A stretch of DNA of 64,000 nt from [Mycobacterium] stephanolepidis. Lineage in GTDB: Bacteria; Actinomycetota; Actinomycetes; Mycobacteriales; Mycobacteriaceae. Where the stretch lies: NCBI RefSeq assembly GCF_002356335.1, contig NZ_AP018165.1, positions 930,001 through 994,000 on the forward strand. Direction: 5' to 3'. Both the position numbers and the translations under genes were made by a program. Positions 9,023 to 19,202 of this stretch are shown here, piece by piece. Position 1 is the first letter of the stretch, and every line of letters starts with the position of its first letter. The notes below the pieces were generated by a model. It was not told the DNA's origin, ran no database searches, and was given only the letters and a program-made list of their open reading frames with translations.

Positions 9023-10137
9023 TTTTGCCCCATCGCCGCGAGCCCGTCGAGCACGTAGGACAGGCCGAAATCGGGCCCATAGTCCTGCAATGTTCCTGTG
9101 CTGCAGCCCAGTTGGCGCAGGCCCATCATGTTGCAGATCTCCTTGGCGGTCTGACTCTCGAACAGCAGCTTGTCCGTGAGGAACCGTGCACGCAGCGCCC
9201 CGTTGTCCTGGTCGATGATGTTGTACAGGTTCTCCACGGCCAGCGGCGCAAGGTCGAGGGTCTCGGCGAGCTCACGTTGGTTGTCCGAGAACGTCTTCAG
9301 TGCCGTATTGCCGTTGAGGACCGCCGCCTTGATGTGGTCGCGGTTGACTTCCAGGAGGTCACCGGCCTGCTTCACCAGATCATTGAGCTTGCGCCCGGTG
9401 TTGCCGGTGCCGAGCGCCTCGTCTTCGATGATGTTGCTCAGTTGGTGAATGGTGGAAGAGAATTCGCGCAACTTCCCATCGTTGGATGCTGCGGCGTCGA
9501 ACAGTGAGCTGACGTTCTTGATGATGGTTGTCATCTGCTCGCGGGTAGTCACGCCGCCCTCCGAGCTGAGTCGCAACGCTTTCGACAACTCGTCAAGGCC
9601 TGACTTGATCTTGTCGCCGTTACCGTCGGCGACCCCGGCGGCCGCATTGATGATGTCGCCCACCGGTCCCTGGCCGTTGCCGTCGCCCTTGAGCGATACC
9701 GACAATCTGTCGAGCATGCCCAGCACGCGGTCGAATTCCACCGGCGTCTTCGTCTTGTCCAGTCCGATGGTGTCGCCGTCCTTGAGCGTCGGCCCACCGC
9801 GGTACGGAGGAGACAGCTCGACCTGGCGATCGGTGAGGATCGAGGTGGACAGGGTGACGGCCTGCACGTCGACGGGCACCTTGACGTCCTTGTCGACAGT
9901 GAACTCCACGTCGACATACCCGGATCGGGGGGTGATCTTTGTGATCTTGCCAACCGGCATACCCAGTACCGCAACAACATTCGACTCGTACAGTCCGGAG
10001 GCGTTGTCGAACTGAGCGGTCAGCGTGATGTGATCCAACTGCGACTTCACGTAGTACGCGCCTGCGCCGACGACCGCCGCGACCACTAACGCGACCGCTG
10101 CGATGACGGCGATGGCCTTACCCTTGCCGCTACTCAT
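9019..10137 (-). CDS. mceD: Mce family protein MceD
   Basis: A 372-residue Mce subunit with an N-terminal membrane helix (about 7-28), an MCE domain (LTAQFDNASGLYESNVVAVLGMP) and a helical C-terminal region. ATG 10137 overlaps the mceC stop (ATGA), so the longer frame to 10197 is rejected. It is four bases coupled to mceE downstream. Confidence 0.9.
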   Translation of the reverse strand: MSSGKGKAIAVIAAVALVVAAVVGAGAYYVKSQLDHITLTAQFDNASGLYESNVVAVLGMPVGKITKITPRSGYVDVEFTVDKDVKVPVDVQAVTLSTSILTDRQVELSPPYRGGPTLKDGDTIGLDKTKTPVEFDRVLGMLDRLSVSLKGDGNGQGPVGDIINAAAGVADGNGDKIKSGLDELSKALRLSSEGGVTTREQMTTIIKNVSSLFDAAASNDGKLREFSSTIHQLSNIIEDEALGTGNTGRKLNDLVKQAGDLLEVNRDHIKAAVLNGNTALKTFSDNQRELAETLDLAPLAVENLYNIIDQDNGALRARFLTDKLLFESQTAKEICNMMGLRQLGCSTGTLQDYGPDFGLSYVLDGLAAMGQK

Positions 10138-11180
10138 TTGCAGTCCTTGAAGTACTGGATCATGCCGAATTGCTTTGCGCGACCGCTGATTGCGCACATC
10201 CAGGAGTCGACGGCCAGGCCGTTGGGGGCGTTGAACTCGATGGCGTTGCCGGTACCGGTGGCGTTGGTCACGCCGCGCAGCGCGACGGGAGCAACCTGCA
10301 GAATGTTGCGCAGCAGGTCGTCATGCTGGCCGAGCATGTCGGTGAGCTGATGCAGTGTCTTGAGCATGTCGTCGAGCTGCGGCCGGTTCCTGATGACGAT
10401 CTTGCTGAGCTGCTCGACCAGGTCGGTCAGTGACTGCATCATCGCGTGGAATGTGCCACGGCGCACTACGAATTCGCCGATCAGGCTCTGCCCCTGGTTG
10501 ATCAAGGTCCCGACACCCTGCTGCTGACGGTGCAGCGTGTTGGTGACCTTCTCGGTGCTCTTGAGCAGCGTGCCCAGTTGGTCGCGTCGTTCGGCGATGA
10601 TTCCCGACAGCGTCTGGATGTTCTGCATGGCCTGGGGAACCACCTCGGGCAGCCCGTCGAGCTGTTTACCCAGAATGCTCAACGACTGGGCCACCTTGTC
10701 GAAATCGACCTGGTCGAAGGTGTTCGTCACGTCCTTCAGGGTCGCCTGTAAGTCGTAGGGGACTTCCGTGTGGGCAAGGTCGATTGTCTTGTTGGGCAAC
10801 GACCCCGGTCCTTCCGGGCGCAGGTCCAGATACCGGGAACCGAGGATGGTGGTCACCCGTATCGCAGCCTTGGTGTCCTTACCCAGCTTCACGTCGTCGC
10901 TGACCGAGAGCTTGGCCTCGACATGATCGCCGACCAGCTTCATGCCGGTGACCGTTCCCAGCGGGATGCCCGCCACGGTGATGGGCTGACCGGTCCGCAG
11001 CGATGCGGCCTGCGCGAACTCGGCGGTGTAGGTGGTGTACCCGAAACCGATTGCCTTGACGAGCAGCATCCCGCCCACGAGTGCGCCGATCACGGCGATC
11101 GCGATGAACCCGAGCCATGTCTTGTTATAGGTCTCGACCGGCCGGTTCTTGATCTTCTGCCATCTCGTGTGCTCAGCCAT
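10134..11180 (-). CDS. mceC: Mce family protein MceC
   Basis: A 348-residue Mce subunit. A membrane helix spans about residues 24-43, followed by the MCE domain (YTAEFAQAASLRTGQPITVAG) and coiled-coil-prone helices. There is no Pro-rich tail; it ends at YFKDCK. The start overlaps the mceB stop by 8 bp. MceC and MceB together form the middle of the predicted heterohexamer. Confidence 0.9.
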   Translation of the reverse strand: MAEHTRWQKIKNRPVETYNKTWLGFIAIAVIGALVGGMLLVKAIGFGYTTYTAEFAQAASLRTGQPITVAGIPLGTVTGMKLVGDHVEAKLSVSDDVKLGKDTKAAIRVTTILGSRYLDLRPEGPGSLPNKTIDLAHTEVPYDLQATLKDVTNTFDQVDFDKVAQSLSILGKQLDGLPEVVPQAMQNIQTLSGIIAERRDQLGTLLKSTEKVTNTLHRQQQGVGTLINQGQSLIGEFVVRRGTFHAMMQSLTDLVEQLSKIVIRNRPQLDDMLKTLHQLTDMLGQHDDLLRNILQVAPVALRGVTNATGTGNAIEFNAPNGLAVDSWMCAISGRAKQFGMIQYFKDCK

Positions 11181-12231
11181 TGGCCAGGTTCCTGCATCGC
11201 GGGGTGTGCTGGGTGACGTTGCCCGGTGTCGCCGCGTTGACGATGATCGGGACCACGTCGTTGAGGCCCGGGAAGAAGCCGGTGATGTTCAAGTCGCAGA
11301 TGTAGGCGTTGCCGTAGGCGCCGTCGCCGGTGATGCGCGCCAAGCCCTTGAGTAGCAGCGGCAGGTTGCCGCCGAGGAAGGCCAGCTTCGGCTCGATCTG
11401 CACCATGTGCTTGGCGAAACCTGGTTGGCGCGTGATGAGTTCATCGAGTGACGGGTAGACCTCATCGGTGATCTTTGACACCCGTCGCAGGGTCTGCGCC
11501 AGCGAGCCCACCGAGTTGACCAGCTCCGGACGGCGGGAGTCGAAGTCCGCGAATACCTTCCGGGTATTGGTGATGGCCTTGTCGAGACTGTCGTTCTGTT
11601 GTGCCAAGTTTCCCGTCACTGTGCTCAGGCTGGTGATCACATTGCCCAGCACCTGGTCGCGTCCTGCGAAGGTCTTTGTCAGCGTTGAGGTTTGGTCGAC
11701 CAGCGAGGTGATCGAGGCCTGATCGCCCTGCAGGGACTGGATGACACCCTTGGTGAGGTTGTCGGCCTGCTCCGGTGAGAGCGTGCTGAACAGCGGCTCG
11801 TATCCGTTGAGCAGCGTGGTTACATCGAAGGAGGGATCGGTGCGCTCCAGCGGAATCGTGGACCCCGCGGCCAACACGTTGGTGTCACCGGTCTTGCCGA
11901 GCGACAGGCCCAGGTACCGCTGACCGACGATGTTCTGATAGGTCACCGAGGCAAGGGTGTTGCCGTACAGCTTCTGGTCGTTCTGGACGACGAAGTCGAC
12001 CTTGGCCTGGTTGTTGTTGACCAGCTCGATCTTCTCCACGCGTCCCACGCGCACACCGGCCATGCGGACGTCATCACCGTCTCGCAACCCGTACACATCG
12101 GTGAAGACCGCTGAGTACGCCGTGGTCCCGCCCGCCACATCACGGCGCAACGTGGCATACACCAGCCACGTCAACACCATCGCGACCGCCATGAAGACGA
12201 CCAGCGCGATCAACGGACCACGGAACTTCAT
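11173..12231 (-). CDS. mceB: Mce family protein MceB
   Basis: A 352-residue Mce subunit beginning MKFRGPLIALVVFMAVAMVLTW, a membrane anchor, followed by the MCE domain (YSAVFTDVYGLRDGDDVRMAGVRVG) and a long helical domain. The ATG at 12231 overlaps the mceA stop by 4 bp. Length is normal for MceB. Confidence 0.9.
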   Translation of the reverse strand: MKFRGPLIALVVFMAVAMVLTWLVYATLRRDVAGGTTAYSAVFTDVYGLRDGDDVRMAGVRVGRVEKIELVNNNQAKVDFVVQNDQKLYGNTLASVTYQNIVGQRYLGLSLGKTGDTNVLAAGSTIPLERTDPSFDVTTLLNGYEPLFSTLSPEQADNLTKGVIQSLQGDQASITSLVDQTSTLTKTFAGRDQVLGNVITSLSTVTGNLAQQNDSLDKAITNTRKVFADFDSRRPELVNSVGSLAQTLRRVSKITDEVYPSLDELITRQPGFAKHMVQIEPKLAFLGGNLPLLLKGLARITGDGAYGNAYICDLNITGFFPGLNDVVPIIVNAATPGNVTQHTPRCRNLANG

Positions 12232-13796
12232 TGGGATCCTTCCTTCGCGAGCGAGACCGTGGTGCCCCGCACGACCGGGCCGAGCAGCAGCTGCGTGGAG
12301 GAGCTAGCAGGCTTATCGGTGATGACACTGAGCTGAGCGCGTTCCACCGCGCTACCTACCGGGCCCACCGTCCCGCCGAACGACGCCGGTGCGATCGGTG
12401 CGCCGCCACCGTCCCGTGCGCCGGGAGCCACCGGTGCTGCCGGAAGTGGGGGAGGAGGTGGTGGCGGTGGTTCCAGATTGTCGGGATCCGCGGTCCCGGG
12501 GACGCGTGGCACCGGTACCGCCTGCCATGGCGGCAGGGGCGGATTCGGGTCCGTCAGGTTCGGACCGCCGGGCGGCACCACGTACGGCGGCCCGACCGCG
12601 ATCAGATTTCCGTTGGGGCCCACCACGGTTCCGCGCGGCGGCTGCAAGTCCGGGGGCACCTTGTAGTTCTGGGGCAGCAGTTCTTCCGGCAGGTCTGGAC
12701 GCACCACGAGCTCGGGCGCGGTGAAGCAGCTGGGCCCCTTGAGCTCGCCATAGCGTGGGCAGTCCGCACGTGTGTAGCTGTATCCGGGGGTCAACGAGAG
12801 GTTCACCCGCATGTTGCCGGTATCCACATCGGACAGCCAAGGATTCTCAAACCATTTCTGGTTCATCTGGTTGATCTTCTGGAAGATCATCTGAAATTTG
12901 CCCGCGTTGTTCGAGAACGTGCCGAGGACGGGCGTGAGCTCCGTGGTGATGCCGATCAGCTGATCGGTGTGATTCTCGAAGGCCTGCCGGGTGGTGCCCA
13001 CCGTCGTGAGGCCGCCGTTGATCAGGCTGGTCAGCTGGTCGCGTTTCTCGACAAAGGTCTGCATCGGTTTGACGGCCTGGTGCAGCGAGTCGAGCAGTTC
13101 GGGTGCGGTCTGCTTGAGCCCCTCGGTCGCGTCGAGCAGAGCCTTGACCGTGGACGGTCCGGTGTCGGTCACCACGATGTCGTTGAGCTGAGCGATGAGG
13201 CGGTTCAGCTGCGCACCGCCGGTGAGTAGCTTGACGCGGCGATTGTCGGTCGCGGCTCCCAACGCGGCCAGGATGCCGGTGGAGTGATCATCGCGACCGC
13301 GACCGGTCGCGGTGAGGACGTCGCGCAGCTTGCTCACTGTTGTCTGGAACAGAACAGTCGGCAGCTGGGTGTCCTCGGCGATGTGTGCGCCCGCACGAAT
13401 CGGAGCACCCTGCCCCCGATCCACCAGCTGCACCGACGAGACCGCGAAGACGTTGCTGGGGACGACGCGGGCGGTGGCGGTGCCGGGGATGGACTTGGCG
13501 TACTGCGGCTTGAGATTGATGTGTACGAAGTTGGGCTGGCCGTTGGCGGCGGGCGTGACGCCATCGACCTCGCCGACCAGAACACCGTGGTACTTCACGT
13601 CGGATTTCTGGGGCAGACCGTCACCGACGTTGTTGAGGTCGGCAATCACGCGAACGAAGTCGTTGAGACGTCCCGTGGACTTCAGCATCATGACGCCGGT
13701 GACCAGTGCGGCCACCACGATCATCGCGACGCCGGTACCCAGCAGAAGCTTCTCGGATGGTCCACGGCCGTCCGTCTCAAAGGAATTCGCCGCCAT
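12228..13796 (-). CDS. mceA: Mce family protein MceA
   Basis: A 522-residue Mce subunit with a membrane helix (about 19-42), an MCE domain (VIADLNNVGDGLPQKSDVKYHG), a helical region and a C-terminal tail of over 120 residues very rich in proline (a run of eight prolines near residue 435). The tail is longer than in many MceA proteins and is probably extracytoplasmic and disordered. The start directly abuts the yrbEB stop. Confidence 0.9.
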   Translation of the reverse strand: MAANSFETDGRGPSEKLLLGTGVAMIVVAALVTGVMMLKSTGRLNDFVRVIADLNNVGDGLPQKSDVKYHGVLVGEVDGVTPAANGQPNFVHINLKPQYAKSIPGTATARVVPSNVFAVSSVQLVDRGQGAPIRAGAHIAEDTQLPTVLFQTTVSKLRDVLTATGRGRDDHSTGILAALGAATDNRRVKLLTGGAQLNRLIAQLNDIVVTDTGPSTVKALLDATEGLKQTAPELLDSLHQAVKPMQTFVEKRDQLTSLINGGLTTVGTTRQAFENHTDQLIGITTELTPVLGTFSNNAGKFQMIFQKINQMNQKWFENPWLSDVDTGNMRVNLSLTPGYSYTRADCPRYGELKGPSCFTAPELVVRPDLPEELLPQNYKVPPDLQPPRGTVVGPNGNLIAVGPPYVVPPGGPNLTDPNPPLPPWQAVPVPRVPGTADPDNLEPPPPPPPPLPAAPVAPGARDGGGAPIAPASFGGTVGPVGSAVERAQLSVITDKPASSSTQLLLGPVVRGTTVSLAKEGSQ

Positions 13797-14654
13797 CTAG
13801 CCGCCCAACCTCGCACCGGCGTCGACACTCCACAGCGCCATGGTGAGCAGCATGTTGACGATGATCACGAGGGTGATGGCAGCGCGCATGGCGTGCCCCG
13901 CAGCTACGCCCACGCCTTCGGGGCCGCCACTGGCGTAGAAGCCGTAGTAGCACTGGATGGTCGAGGCGAGCCACACGAAGATGATCGCCTTGATGACCGA
14001 GTAGAAGATGTCGATGCCACTCACACCGATGCCGAAGTAGTGCAGGTACGAACCGATGGATCCACCACTCATGATCCCCACCATGATCTGGCAGGACAGG
14101 TAGCTGACGGCAAGGCACGCGACGTACAGCGGGATGGTGACGACGGTGGCCGCCATCAGCCGGGTGGTCACCAGGTAGGGGATGGGCCGGATCGCGATGG
14201 AGTCCATGGCATCGATCTCTTCGGAGATGCGCATGGCGCCGAGCTGCGCGGTGAAGCGGCAGCCGGCCTGGGTGGCGAAGGCGATCGCGGCCATGATCGG
14301 GGCGAGTTCGCGGGTGTTCACCAAGGAGGAGATGATGCCGGTGGCCGGGCCCAGGCCCAGGAGATCCAGGAAGTTGTAGCCCTCGATGGCCACCAGTCCT
14401 CCGGCGATGATGCCGAGGACGATCATGACGCCGGCGGTACCGCCACCGACTACGAGAGACCCGTTGCCCCACGCGATATCGGACAGGTGCCGCAGGAATT
14501 CTTTCCTGTAGTGGCGGAACACGATGGGTACGCCGGCGATCGCCCGGAAGAAGAACGCGACCATGTGGCCGAGCCGGGTGATCGGCTTCTGTGCCTTGTT
14601 GTAGATCCCGACGAAGGGCCGTGCAATCGGGGGTACATATGTTGATGCGGTCAT
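13797..14654 (-). CDS. yrbEB: YrbE/MlaE-type permease, YrbEB
   Basis: A 285-residue integral membrane permease of the MlaE family, the B half of the two-permease pair energised by an MlaF/MceG ATPase encoded elsewhere. It contains the family signature EEIDAMDSIAIRPIPYLV (about residues 146-163) and five to six hydrophobic segments. The intergenic distance to yrbEA is one base and the stop touches mceA, so all eight genes should be one transcript. Confidence 0.92.
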   Translation of the reverse strand: MTASTYVPPIARPFVGIYNKAQKPITRLGHMVAFFFRAIAGVPIVFRHYRKEFLRHLSDIAWGNGSLVVGGGTAGVMIVLGIIAGGLVAIEGYNFLDLLGLGPATGIISSLVNTRELAPIMAAIAFATQAGCRFTAQLGAMRISEEIDAMDSIAIRPIPYLVTTRLMAATVVTIPLYVACLAVSYLSCQIMVGIMSGGSIGSYLHYFGIGVSGIDIFYSVIKAIIFVWLASTIQCYYGFYASGGPEGVGVAAGHAMRAAITLVIIVNMLLTMALWSVDAGARLGG

Positions 14655-14655
14655 G

Positions 14656-15513
14656 TCACAGCCCCGTCCGCGGGAACATCATGATGTACAGCTGGCTGAT
14701 GGCGAGGTTGACCGTCATCAGCAGCAGGATCGATTCCACGACGGCCGCATTCACCGAGTTGGCGACACCGATCGGGCCGCCCTTGGTCGACAGACCCTTC
14801 TGACAGGCCACCACCGCCACGATGGCGCCGTAGATGACGGCCTTGATGAGGGCCAGGATCATGTCGCCGGGGGTCGCGAAGGCGGAGAAGGTTGTGACGA
14901 AGCTGCCCGGGGCGCCGTTCTGCCAATAGACATTGAATAGGTAGGCGCCGAGGAATCCGACGAAGCAGACGACTCCGGTGAGCGCGATACCGATCATGAT
15001 GGCGGCGGCGAAGCGGGGGACGACGAGTCGCCGGATCACCGAGACACCCATGACCTCCATGGCGTCGGTCTCCTCGCGCATGGTGCGCGAACCGAGGTCC
15101 GCGGTGATGGCCGAGCCCACGGCGGCGGACATCAGGAGAGCGGCCACGAGCGAGGCGGCCTGCCGGATGATGGCGATGCCACTGGCCGCACCGGCCAGTG
15201 ACGTCGCTCCGACCTGGCCGGCGAGCAGCGCGAACTGGATAGAGAGTGTGACACCGATGGGCAGGGTGACCAGGATGACGGGTACGACGGCGGTACCGGC
15301 CTGGAAGGCTCCCTGCCTGACGAACTCCTGCCACTGGAATTGGCCGGTGAACAGGTCGATGAAGAACCACTGGATGGTGCGGACACCGAGCATGAACTGC
15401 TCGCCGACGGTCTTGAGTGATTCAAGAGGGTGGCGCTTGACGTATCCGGTGGTCCAATCCTGGATCGCCGCGACGCCATCAGTGGTGGCGCGGCGCTCGT
15501 CTTGTGTGGTCAT
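14656..15513 (-). CDS. yrbEA: YrbE/MlaE-type permease, YrbEA
   Basis: A 285-residue MlaE-family permease with the signature REETDAMEVMGVSVIRRLVVPR and the expected hydrophobic segments. It has a soluble N-terminus of about 30 residues (MTTQDERRATTDG) before the conserved core, longer than I recall for M. tuberculosis YrbE1A/4A. First gene of the mce operon. Which of the numbered mce operons this represents cannot be settled by eye. Confidence 0.92.
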   Translation of the reverse strand: MTTQDERRATTDGVAAIQDWTTGYVKRHPLESLKTVGEQFMLGVRTIQWFFIDLFTGQFQWQEFVRQGAFQAGTAVVPVILVTLPIGVTLSIQFALLAGQVGATSLAGAASGIAIIRQAASLVAALLMSAAVGSAITADLGSRTMREETDAMEVMGVSVIRRLVVPRFAAAIMIGIALTGVVCFVGFLGAYLFNVYWQNGAPGSFVTTFSAFATPGDMILALIKAVIYGAIVAVVACQKGLSTKGGPIGVANSVNAAVVESILLLMTVNLAISQLYIMMFPRTGL

Positions 15514-15989
15514 CGCAGGTGGCCCGCGCAGAGGCAGCTCAGAGTGGTTGCGGCTACGGCAATCAATACAGCTCCCTGTGTGACCTGGAACACAAATCCC
15601 AGCAATCTACGAGTACGTCTCGGACATCATGGGCTATTCGGTTCCTGGATACATGCGAAACGCGAAAATGGATTCAGGCGTGAACGTAAATTGACGGTCG
15701 TCTACTGGGGTTGTAGTACCCCGATGGCCGCGAGGTTTGCGTGTTTGCCTCAGCCGCCGGGTTGCTCGCCGTAAACGCTTGTTGACGTCTCTAGCAAACT
15801 TTCGTCAGCCACTTTGCGTGAGTATGGCCCCTCCTTGTGCGACGCGCAGCGACCGGGGCCGGTCTGGGCACGCAGTGTTACCAAACAAATCGCAGGTAGA
15901 CACGATTTTCAAATAACGACTATGAGGTGGGTCACACGTTTACAGTGCTGCTAACGTTTCAGGTTTCCTCAAAGGAGAGGGTTGCGGTT
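15514..15989. other. 476-bp intergenic region with promoters for yrbE-mce and surface protein 1
   Basis: No convincing gene. It must hold the minus-strand mce promoter and the plus-strand promoter for the exported protein at 15990. A hairpin GGGGT (15707-15711) / ACCCC (15718-15722) lies just after a TTGACG (15691-15696) that could be a plus-strand -35 box. The segment 15890-15970 is AT-rich for this genome. The gene-proximal RBS AAAGGAGAGG is at 15971-15980. Confidence 0.4.
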
Positions 15990-16150
15990 TTGTCTAAGCG
16001 GCATCGAAAGTCATCCAAAAAGGTCGTCGTCCAACGCACCGTGACCGCGGCCGGTGCCGTCGCCGCGACTGCCAGCTTGGCTTTTGTCGGGCCCACCGCC
16101 CAGGCGGCCGCGGCGGCGCCGGACTACAAGGGCGCGGTCACCGACTCTAA

Positions 16151-17014
16151 GAGCGTGTCTTGTGTGGTTTGTGGGGTGGTTGGGGCATGATGTGCTGGTG
16201 TGAAAGAGCTTTCGTTGAGGTTGGTTCCGGACGAGTTGTGGGCGTTGGTGGAGCCGTTGTTGCCGGTGCAGCGGGTGCGTCCCCAGGGCGGCGGGACGGC
16301 GTATGCCGATGAGCGTGCGGTATTCACCGCGGTGGTGTTTGTGCTGGTCAGTGGGTGTGCCTGGCGGCATTTGCCACCATGTTTCGCAGTGACGGTCCCT
16401 ACCGCGCATCGCCGGTTCGCCGAGTGGACCGCCGTCGGGGTATGGCGGCGTCTACAAGAAGCGGTACTCGATCGGCTCGGTGCCGATGGGGCATTGGATT
16501 GGTCACGGGCCGTGGTGGATTCGGCGTACGTGCGGGCTAAAAAAGGGGCGCCATGACCGGGCCGAGCCCGGTAGACCGGGGCAAAGCGGGTACCAAGATT
16601 CACGTGCTCACCGACGCGACCGGTCTGCCGTTGCAGACCGCGGTCACCGCCGCCAACACCTGGGACGGGCATGCGGTCCCGCCGCTGGTACGGGCACTGC
16701 CCGCCATCAAATCCCCGCGCGGGCCACGCAGGCGGCGACCGGCAAAACTGCACGCAGACAAGGCATACGACGCGAACCAGCTGCGGCAATGGCTCACCAA
16801 TCGACACATCACACCCCGGATCGCCCGCCGCGGAACCGAATCCGGCGACCGGCTCGGCACCAAACGCTGGAAAGTCGAACGCACCATGTCCTGGCTCTTC
16901 ACCTACCGCCGCCTGGGCACCCGCTGGGAACGCCACGACCATCTCTACGCCGCATTCCTCACACTCGCCGCCACCCTGGTCTGCTTCAGAAAACTATCCA
17001 CATGAGACACGCTC
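16151..17014 (+). mobile_element. IS5-family (IS427-group type) insertion sequence, copy 1
   Basis: 864 bp. The ends are imperfect inverted repeats beginning GAGCGTGTCT on the left and ending AGACACGCTC on the right. It is flanked by a 3-bp target duplication TAA (16148-16150 and 17015-17017), consistent with TNA targets. It carries one transposase in two overlapping frames. It appears identical to the copy at 29068-29931, in the same orientation. Confidence 0.95.
16200..17005 (+). CDS. IS427-group transposase made by -1 frameshift, copy 1
   Basis: Two frames: GTG 16200 to TGA 16556, and a second frame with ATG 16553 to TGA 17005. A run of six A followed by G (16539-16545) lets a -1 slip join them as RAKK-RGAMTGPSPVDRGK, the usual fusion in this group, for about 268 residues. 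The DDE residues are Asp in VVDSAYV (first frame), and Asp in LHADKAYD and Glu in KVERTMSWL (second frame). The N-terminal HTH-like region is DELWALVEPLLP. It looks intact. Confidence 0.9.
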
Positions 17015-18770
17015 TAAGGACGCGCTCAATAACTACTTATCCGGGACTAATGCAATCGGATCGGCCGCCGGAGGCGTCTGGAATCCCCTCGCCCAGGGAT
17101 CCGGTGGGCTGCTCCCGACATTCGGGACGAGCCTTACCCACTCGAATCTGACCAGCATCGGCGACCTCCCCGATGTGCTGCGGAACCTCGCAAGCACTCC
17201 GCTCCCCACGGCCGTTCCGGGAGTCATCCCGTCGATCAAGATTCCCGGGCAGGGTTTCGTCGACCTGCCGCTGCCGACGACCATCCCGGGCGCCAACCTG
17301 CTCAATGGTCTGGCCAACGCGCTGGACGGTGTATTCAACAACCCCATCATCGGGCCCATTGTCGACAAGCTCCCGCCCCTGAGCGACATCGTCGACGGAC
17401 TGATCGCCGAACAGGACAAGTTCACGGCGGGATACAACTGGCCGCTGCTTCAGGCCAGCGGCCTGACGACCATCACCAACACCTTTGTGCAGACGCCGAG
17501 CGGACTCAATATCAAGATCCCGGCCTCGCTGGACCCGCTGGGCATCCTGCCCGATTCGGTCCGAATCCTGCCCGATGGCACCTTGCCGAACGTGACGGCC
17601 TGGGTTCCGATGGGCGCGGGAAGCTACACATTCCCGCTGGGGATGGAGACCGGATGGTGGGCCACCGCGCCCACCTTGGTGGTCGACGGCGGCGCAGTGA
17701 ACGTTCCGCAGACCGTGCTGTCGATTCCGATGTGGGCCAATGGCATCAAGGCGCCGCTGGGACTGGGGCAGGCCGGTCAGTTCAACGCACACGTCCTGAT
17801 CCCGACGCAGAACGGTATCTACTCGCCGATCGGCACGACGCTGTCCAACTTCTCCGTTCCGATGCTCGGTCTGGGTATGACGAATCTCAATGTGACGACC
17901 GGAAACTATGTCGGCACCAACGGATTCAATATCAACAACGGGCAGAACGTGATGGTGTTGCAGACGCCGTTCTCCGGGGCGCTGCCGATACCGATCGTCT
18001 ACTCCCTGGGTGGCTTCAACATGGGGACCGAGGGCATGGGCTTCACGCTGCCATCGCTGTTCGGCGTTGGGCTCATGCCGACATTCCAGATCGGCACGGC
18101 GCCCGGGGCCAATACGCCTCTGGGAATCATCCCGCCCAACCTGATCCCCACGGGTGGCATCGTGCCCACCCAGCTCATCACCGTCTCCGGCTTGATCAGT
18201 ACCGCACTCGGAATCCCGGACCCGACAGTCGAACTCGCCAAGGCGCTGACTCCGCTGTACAAGGGTTTGGTCACGCCCGTCATGACACCGATCTCAGACC
18301 TGCTCACTGCGCAGTATGGGAACCTGTTCAACGGCGCGGCGTCGAACACCTTGCAGGCCTCTAAGTTCTACAAGGACGTGATGACTCAGCTCGCCGGCGT
18401 GATCGGTGCCGCTCCAGCGCCGCTCTCGTCCCCGGCGCCCAACGCCTTGGCGGCCACGGCTACGCCTGAACCGGCGGCCAAGCACGTTGAGGCTTCGGCA
18501 CCGGTGAAGGAACTGGGCGCTGCGGCGGCACCTGAGGCCAAGCAGCTCGAGGCTCCGAAACTGGACCTCACCTCGAACCTCCTGACCGCCAAGGACAAGG
18601 TTGTTGAGAAGGTCGCGCCGGCACCGCTTTCCGCATCCGTGACCAGCGCTTCGGAATCGAGTGCGACGCCGGTCGGCGAAGCGGTAGCTCAACCCGCTGC
18701 CGTCGCCGCTCCCGCACCGGATGTCTCGAAGGAGACGCCCAAGGTCGAGACCACGGACGACTCGAAAGAT

Positions 18771-19202
18771 AAGGAGAAGCCCGCCAAGCCGGTCGTGAAG
18801 GAGAAGCTGCAGGACAAGGTTGATAAGGCGAACAGTGCGCTGAAGGACTCGGCGACCGGGGCCATCAAGCAGACGAGGGGCGCCATCACTTCTGCAGTGA
18901 CCAACACCGTCGAATCTGCGACGTCAACCCAGTCTGAATCCAAAGCTACTGAGGCAAACAAGGATTCAAGCACGTCGTCCGCGACCAAGAGCGACTCCGA
19001 CAGCGGCAAGCATCACGAGGATTCTTCGGGTGCGTCCAACAAGGTGAAGGTCAAGGTGGCCTCGCCCGGCGAGTCGGGTGGGAAGCACCGCGCACCTGAT
19101 GCGTCATCCGGTGGTGGTTCGAACACGGGGGGTGGTTCGGAAGGTTCGGGCGCCCATGGCGGGTCGGCTTCGAATGGCGGAAAGCACTCGACGGGCGACT
19201 AG
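18771..19202 (+). repeat. Shared C-terminal modules of surface proteins, copy 1
   Basis: Two blocks nearly identical to 31482-32003. Block A (18771 to about 18896) encodes KPVVKEKLQDKVDKANSALK and KQTRGAITS. Block B (18962-19202) encodes DSDSGKHHEDSSGASNKVKV and a Gly/Ser/His tail. The segment between the blocks differs in length between copies. The sharpness of the similarity against unrelated upstream halves points to duplication or gene conversion. Confidence 0.85.

Larger units (their letters stand above)
15990..19202 (+). pseudogene. Large exported surface protein 1, interrupted by an IS element
   Basis: The reading frame starts at TTG 15990 (RBS AAAGGAGAGG, 9 nt upstream) with a signal peptide (SKRHRKSSKK... 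ATASLAFVGPTAQAAAAA). It is cut after codon ~53 by the IS at 16151-17014 and continues at 17018. Removing the IS and one TAA copy restores the frame exactly (TDSKDALNNY), giving 781 residues. The middle (about 60-460) is a Gly/Pro/Leu/Asn-rich beta-type domain I cannot name. The rest is a low-complexity Ala/Lys/Ser/Glu-rich tail with two modules shared with surface protein 2, ending in Gly/Ser/His repeats. Probably a wall-attached protein; the C-terminal fragment remains an open frame that runs back into the IS. Confidence 0.8.

Noticed and set aside
12231..13229. 332-codon plus-strand frame across mceA
   Set aside because: Antisense shadow of mceA created by high GC codon bias; no RBS or domain.
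16671..19202. 843-residue open frame running from inside IS copy 1 into surface protein 1
   Set aside because: The first part is an alternate frame of the transposase; only 17018-19202 is the real gene remnant.
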